Of a stretch of DNA of 64,000 nucleotides, positions 34,056 through 42,492 are shown piece after piece (within the stretch, counting starts at the first letter, position 1; each line of letters begins with the position of its first letter). This DNA is from Acinetobacter ursingii DSM 16037 = CIP 107286 (GTDB lineage: Bacteria; Pseudomonadota; Gammaproteobacteria; Pseudomonadales; Moraxellaceae). The stretch spans positions 446,663 to 510,662 of the forward strand of contig NZ_KB849717.1 of NCBI RefSeq assembly GCF_000368825.1, read 5' to 3'. Made by a program: the position numbers and the translations under genes. The notes beneath the pieces are model-generated. The model worked only from the letters and a program-made list of their open reading frames with translations, was not told the DNA's origin and did not search any database.

Positions 34056-34278
34056 GCTTCACCCACTCTTTCAATAACTGTCTTGATGGCTTTCAAAGTC
34101 ATATCCTGATCAACTGGATTAATCAGAAGTGTTTGAATCTGCCAGCACTTTCTTTGATATTTTTGAGCTTTAGCCTTGTGTGATTTACACTCTCGATCTA
34201 AAATTGTTCATTAAATAAAAGCAGCTCTGCATGCTCTTGCTGAAGCTGCTCAAGTGTCATCTGCATGTAATCACTCAT
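34052..34278 (-). pseudogene. Small early gene broken by a frameshift
   Basis: The frame opens MSDYMQMTLEQLQQEHAELL at 34278 and stops after 26 codons. Adding one T in the TTTT run just before the stop joins it to a downstream frame with LDRECKSHKAKAQKYQ. That frame ends at 34052, overlapping the next start by 4 nt. Both ends show ATGA overlaps, so a single gene of about 75 codons once filled this gap. Confidence 0.65.
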
Positions 34279-34646
34279 ACATCACCCCCTTTGAGTGCTT
34301 GTTCTAACTCCTCGTACACACGCGGCATTGCTTTATCAAGATCATTCATTTCAAAATGCTCTTTGATAAACTTAAGCAACATTACCAATCCATGTTTTTT
34401 GTGGCCTTCTTGATCCACGGTAGTCCAAGCCTTTTTGAGTTCCGCTTCTAATCCTTTGATATGGTCTCGCTGCAAACCACAACCAACTGTTAGTTCATCA
34501 ATCCGCTTTTGCTGTTCTTGCCACCCAACAACAAAAAACGAGTAGCACATTCTTGTTGGTTGAGATGAATATTCACCTGTTTCATCTTTACTGAGATCAA
34601 CACATGAATTACTGAATACTCTCTCAAACGCTTCACGACTATTCAT
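34275..34646 (-). CDS. Unknown early-region protein
   Basis: A 123-aa, mainly helical protein with C-terminal coiled-coil character (KAWTTVDQEGHKKH). It is preceded by AAGGAATTAAGAA. No family is recognised. It sits in the string of short early genes that phages keep for host takeover. Confidence 0.65.
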   Translation of the reverse strand: MNSREAFERVFSNSCVDLSKDETGEYSSQPTRMCYSFFVVGWQEQQKRIDELTVGCGLQRDHIKGLEAELKKAWTTVDQEGHKKHGLVMLLKFIKEHFEMNDLDKAMPRVYEELEQALKGGDV

Positions 34647-34649
34647 TTC

Positions 34650-34787
34650 TTAATTCCTTTTAAAGCTCATAACAGAGCAATGATATTGATCTCTACTTAT
34701 CCAAAAATTAGCCCACTCTGGCGCACCATCTAATACCTCTTTCGCTACATCAATCCCGAAATCTGCTACAAATTTATGTGCTTTCAT
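34650..34787 (-). CDS. Small protein, 45 aa
   Basis: A short frame starting MKAHKFVADFGIDVAKEV and ending in MSFKRN. It overlaps the upstream gene by 14 nt and carries the next gene's ribosome binding site at its end, as is usual in compact phage operons. It looks helical and soluble. No family is recognised. Confidence 0.6.
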   Translation of the reverse strand: MKAHKFVADFGIDVAKEVLDGAPEWANFWISRDQYHCSVMSFKRN

Positions 34788-35127
34788 GCTTAACGCCCTC
34801 AATTGCCCGCATCCCCTTTTTCATCATTTCAAATTGGGTTTTAGAGCATGGTGTTTTACGATTTTTGATCAGTCCGATCTTTGTAGCCGAACAATTCATA
34901 TAATTCGCTAAAGCCAAAGTTCGACCTAGTTTCGCATCTAGCCAATCGCTTAATTCTTTCGCTTGTTCTTCATTGAGTCTTGGCATCTGCGTTTGTGTTT
35001 TAGCTCGACCACGCAGCTTCACTTCACGATTGTTAAATTTTTGCTTCGGGGCAATGCCAGCGAATCCTTGAATTACTGTGATTTGATTGCCCTGCGCTAA
35101 CCATTCTTCTACTGTTGTTGCTGTCAT
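34774..35127 (-). CDS. Putative DNA-binding early protein
   Basis: A 117-aa protein. The C-terminal third (LALANYMNCSATKIGLIKNR) looks like a helix-turn-helix of the Cro type; the middle is basic (KLRGRAKTQTQMPR). It may be a regulator of early or late genes. The start overlaps the stop of the winged-helix gene by 4 nt. Confidence 0.6.
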   Translation of the reverse strand: MTATTVEEWLAQGNQITVIQGFAGIAPKQKFNNREVKLRGRAKTQTQMPRLNEEQAKELSDWLDAKLGRTLALANYMNCSATKIGLIKNRKTPCSKTQFEMMKKGMRAIEGVKHEST

Positions 35128-35393
35128 GGCTTAATTTTCCCTTCAACATTCAGTAAATCTTTAGTGAACTGCGTCGCAACATAAGTGCAATTAGAGTCTT
35201 TCTTGATATATCCGCGCTCTCTCAAATCAGCTAAATAGTTCTGAATCGTGTTGATAGGCGCTTCCATCACACACTCTTGAATGTCATGGCTTGTAAATGG
35301 TTTTGTCGCGTGACTGGCGAATAACAGAATGTCAAACACGTTCTGAAATACTTCGCAACGTTGAGAAACTGGACTTGGATTGTTGTTTTTCAT
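35124..35393 (-). CDS. Small winged-helix protein
   Basis: An 89-aa protein with a winged-helix pattern (FTSHDIQECVMEAPINTIQN followed by LRERGYIKK). The ATG at 35393 has GAGG upstream; a GTG at 35405 overlapping the preceding stop is an alternative. Probable DNA-binding regulator. Confidence 0.65.
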   Translation of the reverse strand: MKNNNPSPVSQRCEVFQNVFDILLFASHATKPFTSHDIQECVMEAPINTIQNYLADLRERGYIKKDSNCTYVATQFTKDLLNVEGKIKP

Positions 35394-35401
35394 GCTTAAC
35401 C

Positions 35402-36268
35402 TCACACTATCGCTTCACATGATTCTGAACATGATCCAGACTCATATCGCTTGCTGCTTCTTAACGCTTTATAAAGCTCGTCACGATCATGATCTTTGAA
35501 TGCTTCAATCACATCACTCATGTGTAAGCGCTCTCGATACATACGATGGTGATTGTATTTACGCCCCTCAGATCTAACCTCTGTACCTTGAGTTATCTCA
35601 ATCCATTTCACTGCTTGTTCAGGCTCATCTTTTGCAGCAAGAGCAACCTTAGGCAGATGTTTTTTAATGCAGAAAACGCAATTACCTAAGTGCTCGGTAA
35701 TGGCCAAGTCGAATGGCTGCTCTTCCCACCAATCTAAGATTTGATCCTTATCTAACTCACAGATTTCAGCTAAATATCTAAAGCCTGCTTTTTGATGCGA
35801 GGCTTTTTTGTGAATTGGCAGACTTAAATTTTCTAGCACTTCAATCGGCAGGCGTTTTGGCTCATCGAATCGAATACCGATCCAGCGCTCGAAATTATTT
35901 TTTCCAAACACATCATTGCAATACTTTTCAAAAGGCTCTGTCTTCATTCGAGCAGTGCAAAAAGGCATGTCATAGTATGGGCTTCCATACTTCTTCAACA
36001 TTGCTTTCCATGGTTCTAAATCTTGTTTTAGATCATTCAGTGGAATAATTTTATAGCTCACACCCTTATTCATTTCTGGATCAACAACTGTGCGCAAGCA
36101 AACAAGATCAATGGCCCAATGCTTCACAATATCTTTAATAAACTGATAAGTTGCCGGATGCTCCGCCCCAGTATCCATGAGTACAAAATGTGCGTCGGGA
36201 TTGTCTTTAAACAAATAGACTAGATACGCTGAAGTTCTTCCACCCGAGAAACTGATAACTTTTTTCAT
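35402..36268 (-). CDS. Phage PAPS reductase-like ATP pyrophosphatase
   Basis: A 288-aa protein of the phosphoadenosine-phosphosulfate reductase family. The PP-loop SGGRTSAY lies at about residues 7-14, followed by DTGAEHPATYQF and a conserved Cys pair (GNCVFCIKKH, about 210). Phage members are common; they may work in nucleic acid sulfur chemistry or nucleotide metabolism rather than sulfate assimilation, but the substrate is unknown. Overlaps the downstream replication gene by 4 nt. Confidence 0.82.
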   Translation of the reverse strand: MKKVISFSGGRTSAYLVYLFKDNPDAHFVLMDTGAEHPATYQFIKDIVKHWAIDLVCLRTVVDPEMNKGVSYKIIPLNDLKQDLEPWKAMLKKYGSPYYDMPFCTARMKTEPFEKYCNDVFGKNNFERWIGIRFDEPKRLPIEVLENLSLPIHKKASHQKAGFRYLAEICELDKDQILDWWEEQPFDLAITEHLGNCVFCIKKHLPKVALAAKDEPEQAVKWIEITQGTEVRSEGRKYNHHRMYRERLHMSDVIEAFKDHDRDELYKALRSSKRYESGSCSESCEAIV

Positions 36269-36948
36269 GCCGCACCGCCTTGCATCATGCTTTTACCAGT
36301 TAAATCAATTGATGCCTGATTGAACGCCGCAACTACTGACATGCCTTTGGATTGATATTGCTGTGCAAGGCTCTTCATCGTTGCAAGCTTTTCCTGATCC
36401 AGATTCTTGTTATCAGCCTTAAATTGCTTCTCCGTAGTTTCAAATGTGAGTGCAGTCGGTGGTTCATAAAACTCCTGCTTTAAACCGCGTAACTGCGCTC
36501 TGGTGAGCCTTTCTTCGTACAGGTTGATGAATTGGCTTTTGGCTTCTCGCATATTCCCATCAAGTGCGATGTGATAAATCTCATCCCAGCACTGCTTAGC
36601 TAATACAGTGATTTTGTATGCTTGGGATTTATCTTTTTTTGGCTTGTGTTTTGACCATTCACAAACGTGGTACCAAGCTTCAACTGCGGTCCATGTACCT
36701 GAGACACACCAGGATTTAAATTCCTGAATCGTCGGCATAAACTTAGACTGACCAGACAACAAACGAGCAATGCCCTTGTTGAATCCCTCTTGATCCACTC
36801 CCGACAGTACTGCCTTCACAACACTTTCAACGAAATCCATTGATTTGCCATCAAAGTGTTTTGCAAACTGCGGCGCGTACATGGTTTGCAGTGTCAAAAT
36901 CAATTGCTGTTCAAACGGCATGGTCTCTACCCGGGCAATCTCACGCAT
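36265..36948 (-). CDS. Replication protein P-like
   Basis: A 227-aa protein following an O-like gene by 8-nt overlap. The N-terminal half (FVESVVKAVLSGVDQEGFNK) and SGTWTAVEAWYHVCEWS segment fit lambda P-type helicase loaders, which bring host DnaB to the O-bound origin. Assignment is by resemblance and order. Confidence 0.7.
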   Translation of the reverse strand: MREIARVETMPFEQQLILTLQTMYAPQFAKHFDGKSMDFVESVVKAVLSGVDQEGFNKGIARLLSGQSKFMPTIQEFKSWCVSGTWTAVEAWYHVCEWSKHKPKKDKSQAYKITVLAKQCWDEIYHIALDGNMREAKSQFINLYEERLTRAQLRGLKQEFYEPPTALTFETTEKQFKADNKNLDQEKLATMKSLAQQYQSKGMSVVAAFNQASIDLTGKSMMQGGAA

Positions 36949-37888
36949 GACCTACCCCCTCAATCCAATCCGTCTTTTTTGGTGTGACATCAATCGATTC
37001 GTCAAACCAGTGGTCAGGTTCTCGTGGTTGTTCATACTGCGCGAATTTAGCCCAGTAATTTGCGTTCAGGCTTTGTGGTTGAGCTGCTTGATGCTGATTA
37101 CGAATGCCCTCAGGTTTTAACTTTGCCCAGTTACCACGTATTGCATTCATCAAAGCTTGATCCCAATCTGCATACTTCTTGCCACTGGCAACGGCGTAAC
37201 CAATGAAATACTCAAGATGCTCTTCAAGGCGATCAAATCCCTTTTGAGCTGCCCAAAGCTTGACCCGCTCGCTTACTTCGAAGTTTTCAGGAAGTGTGGT
37301 CATGGTTGTTTTTGGTTTTTTAATCTTCTCTGACTTAGGTTTTGATTTTGGCTCTTCATGTTTTTCAGTAACTGGATCAAGAGTGTGTTTTTCATCCGCA
37401 GATATATATTGATGGTTATCTAGTGGTTCTTGATGGTTAATATGATGGTTAGTGTGAACGTCATTCACTACCTCAAGTGAACGAGATTCACCACCCTGCG
37501 AATGACATTCACTAGTAGGTGAACCAGATTCACTAGTGAATGTGTTGCACTGGTGAACGTCATTCACTAGCTCTGATGAATGTGATTCACTACTTTCATT
37601 TGCCACACGACGTGGATACTTGAATTCACCCTTAAAATTTTCAGGGTGAATATAGTAAATATTGTTTCCACCTATACCTGTAGATTGAGTAATAATTGCA
37701 TTGTCACGTAGGTAAGAAAGCCCGTTAATCACTGATCGTGTAGTTAGACACAATGCTGCTGCTAGTGTAGTAATACTTGGGAATGCCCGACCACTGTCGT
37801 CGGCAAAATCAGCAAGCTCACGAAGAACCTGCTTAGGCACATTAGGCATTTGCATGTATTTGACTGCTGTGGAGATCTTATTGCTCAT
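36941..37888 (-). CDS. Replication initiator, lambda O-like
   Basis: A 315-aa protein. An N-terminal winged helix (residues about 15-80, FPSITTLAAALCLTTRSVIN) is followed by a Ser/Glu/His-rich linker (about 95-150) whose coding DNA contains seven iterons. A Lys/Pro-rich hinge then leads to a C-terminal domain (about 180-260). Lambda O shows the same plan: it binds iterons inside its own gene and recruits P. The origin is therefore within this gene. Confidence 0.82.
   Translation of the reverse strand: MSNKISTAVKYMQMPNVPKQVLRELADFADDSGRAFPSITTLAAALCLTTRSVINGLSYLRDNAIITQSTGIGGNNIYYIHPENFKGEFKYPRRVANESSESHSSELVNDVHQCNTFTSESGSPTSECHSQGGESRSLEVVNDVHTNHHINHQEPLDNHQYISADEKHTLDPVTEKHEEPKSKPKSEKIKKPKTTMTTLPENFEVSERVKLWAAQKGFDRLEEHLEYFIGYAVASGKKYADWDQALMNAIRGNWAKLKPEGIRNQHQAAQPQSLNANYWAKFAQYEQPREPDHWFDESIDVTPKKTDWIEGVGHA
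37455..37591. other. Phage replication origin: seven iterons
   Basis: Seven copies of a 15-bp element approximating TGAAYGNNATTCACT start at 37455, 37478, 37499, 37520, 37537, 37554 and 37577 (spacing 17-23 bp). Each is partly palindromic. They lie in the linker region of the O-like gene, as in lambda. Confidence 0.8.
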
Positions 37889-38226
37889 GCGAATTGGCTC
37901 CCAACTTCACCAAACCACGCTTTTCCAACTGACGAATAATCCTTGGTGGATAAAATTCGCCAGCAATCTTGTAGCGTGTGCGTGATTTTTCGATAACCTG
38001 AATTAATGGAAAACCCTCTTCCATTAAACGGCGTATTGTTATTGCAGCCCCCCCCCATTTGAGTTAATTGCTCTAACACGGCGAACTTCTCCTGTGCCTC
38101 AAGACATTGGTTCATCACTGAAAGCGGCATAGCAGCCAGTTCTTTGGCTGAGTATATGCGTACAGGTGCCAACAAAGGGATTTGATATTCTTTTGGTGCT
38201 TTGGATTGAGGCGCTTGTTTTGTCAT
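37878..38226 (-). pseudogene. Early gene with frameshift in a G9 run
   Basis: The frame from 38226 reads normally to LTQMGG, then enters a run of nine G (plus-strand C9 at 38048-38056) and continues in an unconvincing frame to 37885. With eight G the frame continues AAITIRRLMEEGFPLIQVIE and LVKLGANSHEQ, a good winged-helix-like sequence, and stops at 37878 inside the O-like gene. So one G has been gained. This is a mutation, a phase-variable tract or a sequencing slip. Confidence 0.75.
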
Positions 38227-38519
38227 ACCCCACCCACCTTAGGCTTCACATAGCCACCAAATGAATCCACCAAGCCTGAATGAATCAAACTGCTTACGAT
38301 CTGACTTGCTAACCATTGCGTTATGCGAAATTGACGAGCCATCACTTCTGACAATACATTTTTAGTTATCGCTGCATTGTTTTCGTCATAGCCTTTGCTA
38401 CGCAGGTTTTCTTGATTACGCGCATACAATTGATTTAACAAACGCAAAGCAGGCTCATGAAAGGACTGCACCTGTTGAATCTGCTTAAAATCAGGTTGGT
38501 TTTGAAATTTAGAATTCAT
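38223..38519 (-). CDS. Unknown helical early protein
   Basis: A 98-aa protein with a Gln-rich N-terminus and a probable winged-helix-like core (ITQWLASQIVSSLIHSGLVD). It overlaps neighbours by 4 nt on both sides. It may be a small DNA-binding protein; no family named. Confidence 0.6.
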   Translation of the reverse strand: MNSKFQNQPDFKQIQQVQSFHEPALRLLNQLYARNQENLRSKGYDENNAAITKNVLSEVMARQFRITQWLASQIVSSLIHSGLVDSFGGYVKPKVGGV

Positions 38520-38860
38520 GAAACCTCCCCTAATGCTTGCTCGGCATCTGACAAACGGCGGTTTGCGTTGAGTTCTGCCACGGTAGCGGGTCTTATTTCA
38601 TTAAGCGCAAGCCAGCACTTATAAACGTGGTTGAGGGGCTTGCACATTACATATTCCTCATAAGAATGATGTGGCTCTTCTTGAACTTCAAAAAGTTCAG
38701 GAATTACCGTATCAAGGGTAGACACCACCACATCCCCCACCAAAAACTCAGCTTCACTCTGCCCTTCTTGTTCTTTCACTAAACACGTCTTACATTGTTC
38801 ATCTTTAAAATCTGTACACTTGTTAGCGCACGGGTGTTTTTTTGTATTATCAAATTTCAT
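38516..38860 (-). CDS. Unknown early protein with Cys-rich N-terminus
   Basis: A 114-aa protein whose N-terminus (CANKCTDFKDEQCKTC) has four Cys that could bind zinc. The rest is acidic. A Lys-His-Pro-Cys motif also appears in the 73-aa protein at 39332-39553. No family is recognised. Confidence 0.6.
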   Translation of the reverse strand: MKFDNTKKHPCANKCTDFKDEQCKTCLVKEQEGQSEAEFLVGDVVVSTLDTVIPELFEVQEEPHHSYEEYVMCKPLNHVYKCWLALNEIRPATVAELNANRRLSDAEQALGEVS

Positions 38861-39335
38861 AAACTTTTACCTCGGGAGTAACACACGGGAATTCAAATAA
38901 ATTCACATCTGGCGGGATTGAAAATGTGTCAACGCAAACAACGTGCACGTAACCATCAACCCCTGTTTCCTCTTGAACCACTCTTGCTAAATTATTTGAA
39001 CAAATTTGAGCAGCGATTGGATTGATCTCAGCAACGATGCAATTTTGTGACAATTCGTATTTTTGATCTGGACTTAAATCCACAATCTGCAAAAGTCGAG
39101 CTGTATATATTCCCGACCCACCAAATGGATCCAACCACTCAATCCCTTCATGTGGCTTTCGTCTGTAAAGCTCCCAAACCTGATTGATTGTCGAACGAAT
39201 CTGAAAATCAACTACTTGTGTTGGCGTCACCACAACTCCATCGCGCTTTTGTCGTTTAGCATCTAAATTCGCTTTCTCTTGATACTGTAGTGAGATCGCT
39301 TCCTGCTCTCTGGCTTTTTCAATGTCCGTTCTCAT
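38850..39335 (-). CDS. Adenine methyltransferase-like protein, possibly incomplete
   Basis: A 161-aa protein with the SAM-binding motif I (LDPFGGSGIYTARLL, about residues 70-84) and an upstream VVTPTQVVDF segment of N6-adenine methylases. I see no NPPY/DPPY catalytic motif; the protein ends soon after VVCVDTF. It may be a naturally short phage form, an inactive relic, or a SAM-binding protein with another role. ATG at 39335 has AAAGG upstream. Confidence 0.65.
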   Translation of the reverse strand: MRTDIEKAREQEAISLQYQEKANLDAKRQKRDGVVVTPTQVVDFQIRSTINQVWELYRRKPHEGIEWLDPFGGSGIYTARLLQIVDLSPDQKYELSQNCIVAEINPIAAQICSNNLARVVQEETGVDGYVHVVCVDTFSIPPDVNLFEFPCVTPEVKVYEI

Positions 39336-39553
39336 GGGTTTACCTTTTCGTATAAAAAGAGCGGAAAGCACTGACTGTTATTAACTAGATGCAAATCAGG
39401 TGTACAGTCAGTGATTAGAACTGAGAAAGGCTTGCTATTTCCTGTGCTCACACAAATAACGAGATTTGGGAATTCTGGTGTTGCTATGACAAACGGCTCG
39501 TTTGATTCAATGTTGTCAATGCACGGGTGTTTTGATATATTTGTCATGTTCAT
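39332..39553 (-). CDS. Small unknown early protein
   Basis: A 73-aa protein starting MNMTNISKHPCIDNIE. It overlaps the methylase-like gene by 4 nt. Mixed beta-type sequence with three Cys after the start motif; no family is recognised. Confidence 0.55.
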   Translation of the reverse strand: MNMTNISKHPCIDNIESNEPFVIATPEFPNLVICVSTGNSKPFSVLITDCTPDLHLVNNSQCFPLFLYEKVNP

Positions 39554-39593
39554 TTCCTGTAAGTTGATGAATGCCTAAGCCTGATCCGTGAAA

Positions 39594-40094
39594 TCAGGCT
39601 TTTTCTTTGTCTAAAGCCGATAAATATTTCTGCATGTGCTTGTATGCAGCGCTATCCACTGCCTTAATTAATTCAATTAAGTTGTTTGCAATCTGATGGA
39701 TTTCTTCATATTCCTGAGCTGTGACCACACCATCTTCATATGCATCAAATACAACCTTGTTAGCTTTCCCACACTTGATGTTGTGCATCATCATTGCTTC
39801 AAAAATTGATAGCTCATGATGTTTTGAGTTGTCACAATCCACTGGTACCAATGCAAAGCCCAGTTGATGCGCCCAGACTTTTAAAATGGCGGGATTGCGC
39901 GTGTACATCATCATTGCTTCGAGCTTGCGAATATTCGGCAAATGATTCGGCATATTCTGATTTGCATAGTTACAAACCATGTTGTGAGAATCGCCAATTG
40001 CCATCGCAATATCTTTCGGCCCGCAGTTTTCAGAGTTATTGATCATCTGGAAAAGTGCTGTCTGAGCTTCTTTACTTAATCTCAATTCATTCAT
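39594..40094 (-). CDS. Phage CII-family regulatory protein
   Basis: A 166-aa protein I recognise as the phage regulatory CII family (CP76-like): RLSKEAQTALFQMINNSENC, GPKDIAMAIGDSHNMVCNYA and a C-terminal helical part. Such proteins help set the lysis-lysogeny decision by activating repressor or integrase promoters. ATG at 40094 is preceded by AAGGA. It is second in the operon after the cro-like gene. Confidence 0.8.
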   Translation of the reverse strand: MNELRLSKEAQTALFQMINNSENCGPKDIAMAIGDSHNMVCNYANQNMPNHLPNIRKLEAMMMYTRNPAILKVWAHQLGFALVPVDCDNSKHHELSIFEAMMMHNIKCGKANKVVFDAYEDGVVTAQEYEEIHQIANNLIELIKAVDSAAYKHMQKYLSALDKEKA

Positions 40095-40160
40095 TGTGAA
40101 ATCCTTGTTTTCTTTCACATTTATTTTCTTTAGAAAACCCCTAATACTTAGAAACAATCC

Positions 40161-40382
40161 TTAGCTAGCTACAGACTTCCTCAAAAAGAATTCAAAAATA
40201 CTTTTGTGAGTTAGTTTTTGGTCACTTGCATCAACAATTTTCTGGATTGTTTCCATGCTTGGTTTTTTTCTTCCATGGATTAAATGATTCTCCATGTAGC
40301 GATATGAGATTTGAGTAGCTTCACAAAACTTAACTCGCTCAGCTTTTGTTAGGCCTCGCCAAAAATCGTAAAGGGTAACCAT
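40161..40382 (-). CDS. Cro-like repressor
   Basis: A 73-aa helix-turn-helix protein (AERVKFCEATQISYRYMENH, then KKPSMETIQKIVDAS). The ATG at 40382 has AAGGTG upstream. It is divergent from the CI-type gene with four operator-like palindromes between, so it is the Cro counterpart that starts the lytic programme. Confidence 0.82.
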   Translation of the reverse strand: MVTLYDFWRGLTKAERVKFCEATQISYRYMENHLIHGRKKPSMETIQKIVDASDQKLTHKSIFEFFLRKSVAS

Positions 40383-40388
40383 AAGTAC

Positions 40389-40476
40389 ACCTTGAAGGTA
40401 AATTAATAATAAATATACCCTCAAGGTAAATTTAATTCAACCTATCAGGGTATTTATTTTTTCTACCTGTCAGGTA
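40389..40476. promoter_or_regulatory. Right operator array (OR-like) between cro and cI
   Basis: Four 13-bp palindrome-like sites related to TACCTGTCAGGTA: 40389-40399 (ACCTTGAAGGT), 40416-40428 (TACCCTCAAGGTA), 40440-40451 (ACCTATCAGGGT) and 40464-40476 (TACCTGTCAGGTA). Centres are 24-28 bp apart. They cover the divergent promoter region of cI and cro. Confidence 0.82.
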
Positions 40477-40508
40477 TTTTTGTAATCTGAGATAAAGGTG
40501 TTCTGAAA

Positions 40509-41297
40509 ATGGCTGATTTAAAAACGATCCATGAAATTAGATTTTTAAATGCTAAAAAGTTAATGGATGAATCGGGGCTAAAGCGCAAAGAGTTTGCTGA
40601 AAAAATCGATATGTCTTACAGCTTATTGAGCCAATATTTAGGAAAAAATCCTACAAAGAATATTGGTGACGATACTGCTGAGAAGATCGAAGCCGCATTC
40701 AATAAACCAAAGGGTTACTTGGATCAGTCAAACCAACACTTTAAAGATGATAAAATTTTATTAAATAATTTGGATATCGAGGCATTTAAGAAGAGATACA
40801 ACATACCCGACAACGAAGATGCTGTTCTTTTTTCTAAAATTATTGAAAAACCGATTGTTTTAAATAAGCGATGGGTGCCAGTTAAGGCTTATTCCAAAAT
40901 GGGCATGGATGGCTATTTTACAGATATGGGCTACGAAGGTAACGGTGGTGATGGATACATTCCTACTCACAGTGCTGGGCCAAGAGCATTTGGAGTTCGT
41001 GGCACCGGGGATTCAATGTTTCCGGCAATTCGTAATGGTTGGTTTGTAGTATGCGATCCAGATGCCGAACCAGTTCCAACAGAATTTGTTCACGTTTGTT
41101 TAAAGGATGGGCGCTGCACAATTAAAGAGTTTGTGGGAATAAATGGCGGTGTGTTGAGTCTACTTGCTGTCAATGGTGGCGAGCGTCTATCTTTTGAAAT
41201 GGATGATGTGGAAAGCATCATAGCTATCACGGACATTGTCCCTCCGAGCCAACATAAGCAAGATCATCCAAATTCTTACTTGAATCCCAATGATTAA
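40509..41297 (+). CDS. cI: CI-type repressor with S24 peptidase domain
   Basis: A 262-aa repressor. An N-terminal helix-turn-helix (about residues 15-65, KRKEFAEKIDMSYSLLSQYL) is followed by a linker and a LexA/S24 autopeptidase domain. Ser169 (RGTGDSMFP) and Lys206 (RCTIKEF) form the expected dyad, so RecA-stimulated self-cleavage is likely intact. It keeps the prophage silent by binding the OR- and OL-like arrays and is the likely target of one or both antirepressors. Confidence 0.9.
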   Translation: MADLKTIHEIRFLNAKKLMDESGLKRKEFAEKIDMSYSLLSQYLGKNPTKNIGDDTAEKIEAAFNKPKGYLDQSNQHFKDDKILLNNLDIEAFKKRYNIPDNEDAVLFSKIIEKPIVLNKRWVPVKAYSKMGMDGYFTDMGYEGNGGDGYIPTHSAGPRAFGVRGTGDSMFPAIRNGWFVVCDPDAEPVPTEFVHVCLKDGRCTIKEFVGINGGVLSLLAVNGGERLSFEMDDVESIIAITDIVPPSQHKQDHPNSYLNPND

Positions 41298-41320
41298 AGT
41301 AATTCGTATAGGAATAAATC

Positions 41321-41623
41321 ATGATCGCAACACTAAACAAATCTAAAACCTCCTTATCTATCAATAAACAAGAATTTAAAGCTGCATTATTAAAAATAGG
41401 TGAAGCGATTGATAAGCAAATCGCAGGACTTAAAAAAGCCAAGCAAAGTTATGATCCCGCTGAAATAGCACGTGAAGTCATTAGTGAAGTAAATATCTTT
41501 GAAGCAATCATTGAAGGTGTTAATGAAGCAGAAAACACAAATTTAAAACTGGCTGACATCACAAACATTGACGCTGCGCAAGGCTGGATTGATGAGTTTT
41601 TGGAAAAGTATTCTGAACAATAA
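41321..41623 (+). CDS. Unknown protein in the cI operon
   Basis: A 100-aa acidic helical protein 23 bp after cI. No family is recognised. It is likely expressed in the lysogen together with cI and precedes the HipA-like kinase, so it may belong to the same lysogenic module. Confidence 0.6.
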   Translation: MIATLNKSKTSLSINKQEFKAALLKIGEAIDKQIAGLKKAKQSYDPAEIAREVISEVNIFEAIIEGVNEAENTNLKLADITNIDAAQGWIDEFLEKYSEQ

Positions 41624-41672
41624 ACTGTGAACTCGACAAAATCAAGTCAGGTTAAATTATAAGGATTAATGC

Positions 41673-42491
41673 ATGGAATTAGAAAACTTCATAAATGAAA
41701 ATCTGCTATATGGAAGAGCATTAGTTGACTTGGAGATCAGCAATAAGGGATCAAATCCATTATGGACGGGCTTTGTAGCTACAAACCAAGGGGAGTTTCC
41801 TGCATATATTAAAAAATGCCGCAACGCTGAGGGTTTGTGTATAGAGATTATTAGCGCATTAATTGGGCTAATGCTTGATATCCCTATTCCCAAACCGATG
41901 CTTGTCTTGGTTGAGCCGAACCACCCGCAAATCGCTGTAGATAAACCAACATTATTATTTGGCTCTCAAATGTACGATATGCCATCCTTTGAGAGATTTT
42001 TAATGGATCACGAATTAAGTGAAGAGTGTTTGCTTGATTTCTCGGGGTTACACTCTATTGTGGCATTTGATGAACTAATCGCCAATCCTGACAGAAATAA
42101 TTCAAATATTTTGTATGATGGTGACTCTTTTAGATTTATCGATCATGAAAAAGCTTTCTTTTCATCACAAGATCCAAGACTACCAATCAATGAGATAACT
42201 AAAGTTGGTAACATTTCTGAAATTATTCAACATTACAAAGGTGAGAATGAAATCTATACATTTAAGTTAATGTCAAAAATTAAAAAATGTATTGCTGATG
42301 AAATGTGGGGGACAAATTGCGACTCACTTGCAAAAAAAGCACAAAATCATTATCTGCTTAATGAATATAATACAATCATTGAAAGAGTAAGAAATTTCTT
42401 AAATGCCAGAAATGGTGTGTTGGCAATTTTAATTGAAAATGCTATAAAGCCACCACAATCACATCAACAATTAGATTTAATCGGAGGTTAA
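41673..42491 (+). CDS. HipA-like kinase domain protein
   Basis: A 272-aa protein resembling the HipA_2 kinase group. The candidate ATP-binding Lys is K47 or K48 (AYIKK), the catalytic loop IANPDRNNSNIL contains D140 and N145, and the metal-binding motif is FIDHEKAF with D157. All essential positions are present. No HipB-like antitoxin is adjacent; instead an unknown 277-aa partner follows after 1 nt. In the lysogen it should be transcribed with cI. I infer a role in cell or phage control by phosphorylation; the target is unknown. Confidence 0.75.
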   Translation: MELENFINENLLYGRALVDLEISNKGSNPLWTGFVATNQGEFPAYIKKCRNAEGLCIEIISALIGLMLDIPIPKPMLVLVEPNHPQIAVDKPTLLFGSQMYDMPSFERFLMDHELSEECLLDFSGLHSIVAFDELIANPDRNNSNILYDGDSFRFIDHEKAFFSSQDPRLPINEITKVGNISEIIQHYKGENEIYTFKLMSKIKKCIADEMWGTNCDSLAKKAQNHYLLNEYNTIIERVRNFLNARNGVLAILIENAIKPPQSHQQLDLIGG

Positions 42492-42492
42492 G

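Noticed and set aside
41673..42491. Classical HipBA toxin-antitoxin
   Set aside because: No HipB-like helix-turn-helix gene is adjacent and the kinase is much shorter than classical HipA; it is kept as a HipA-like kinase of unknown role.
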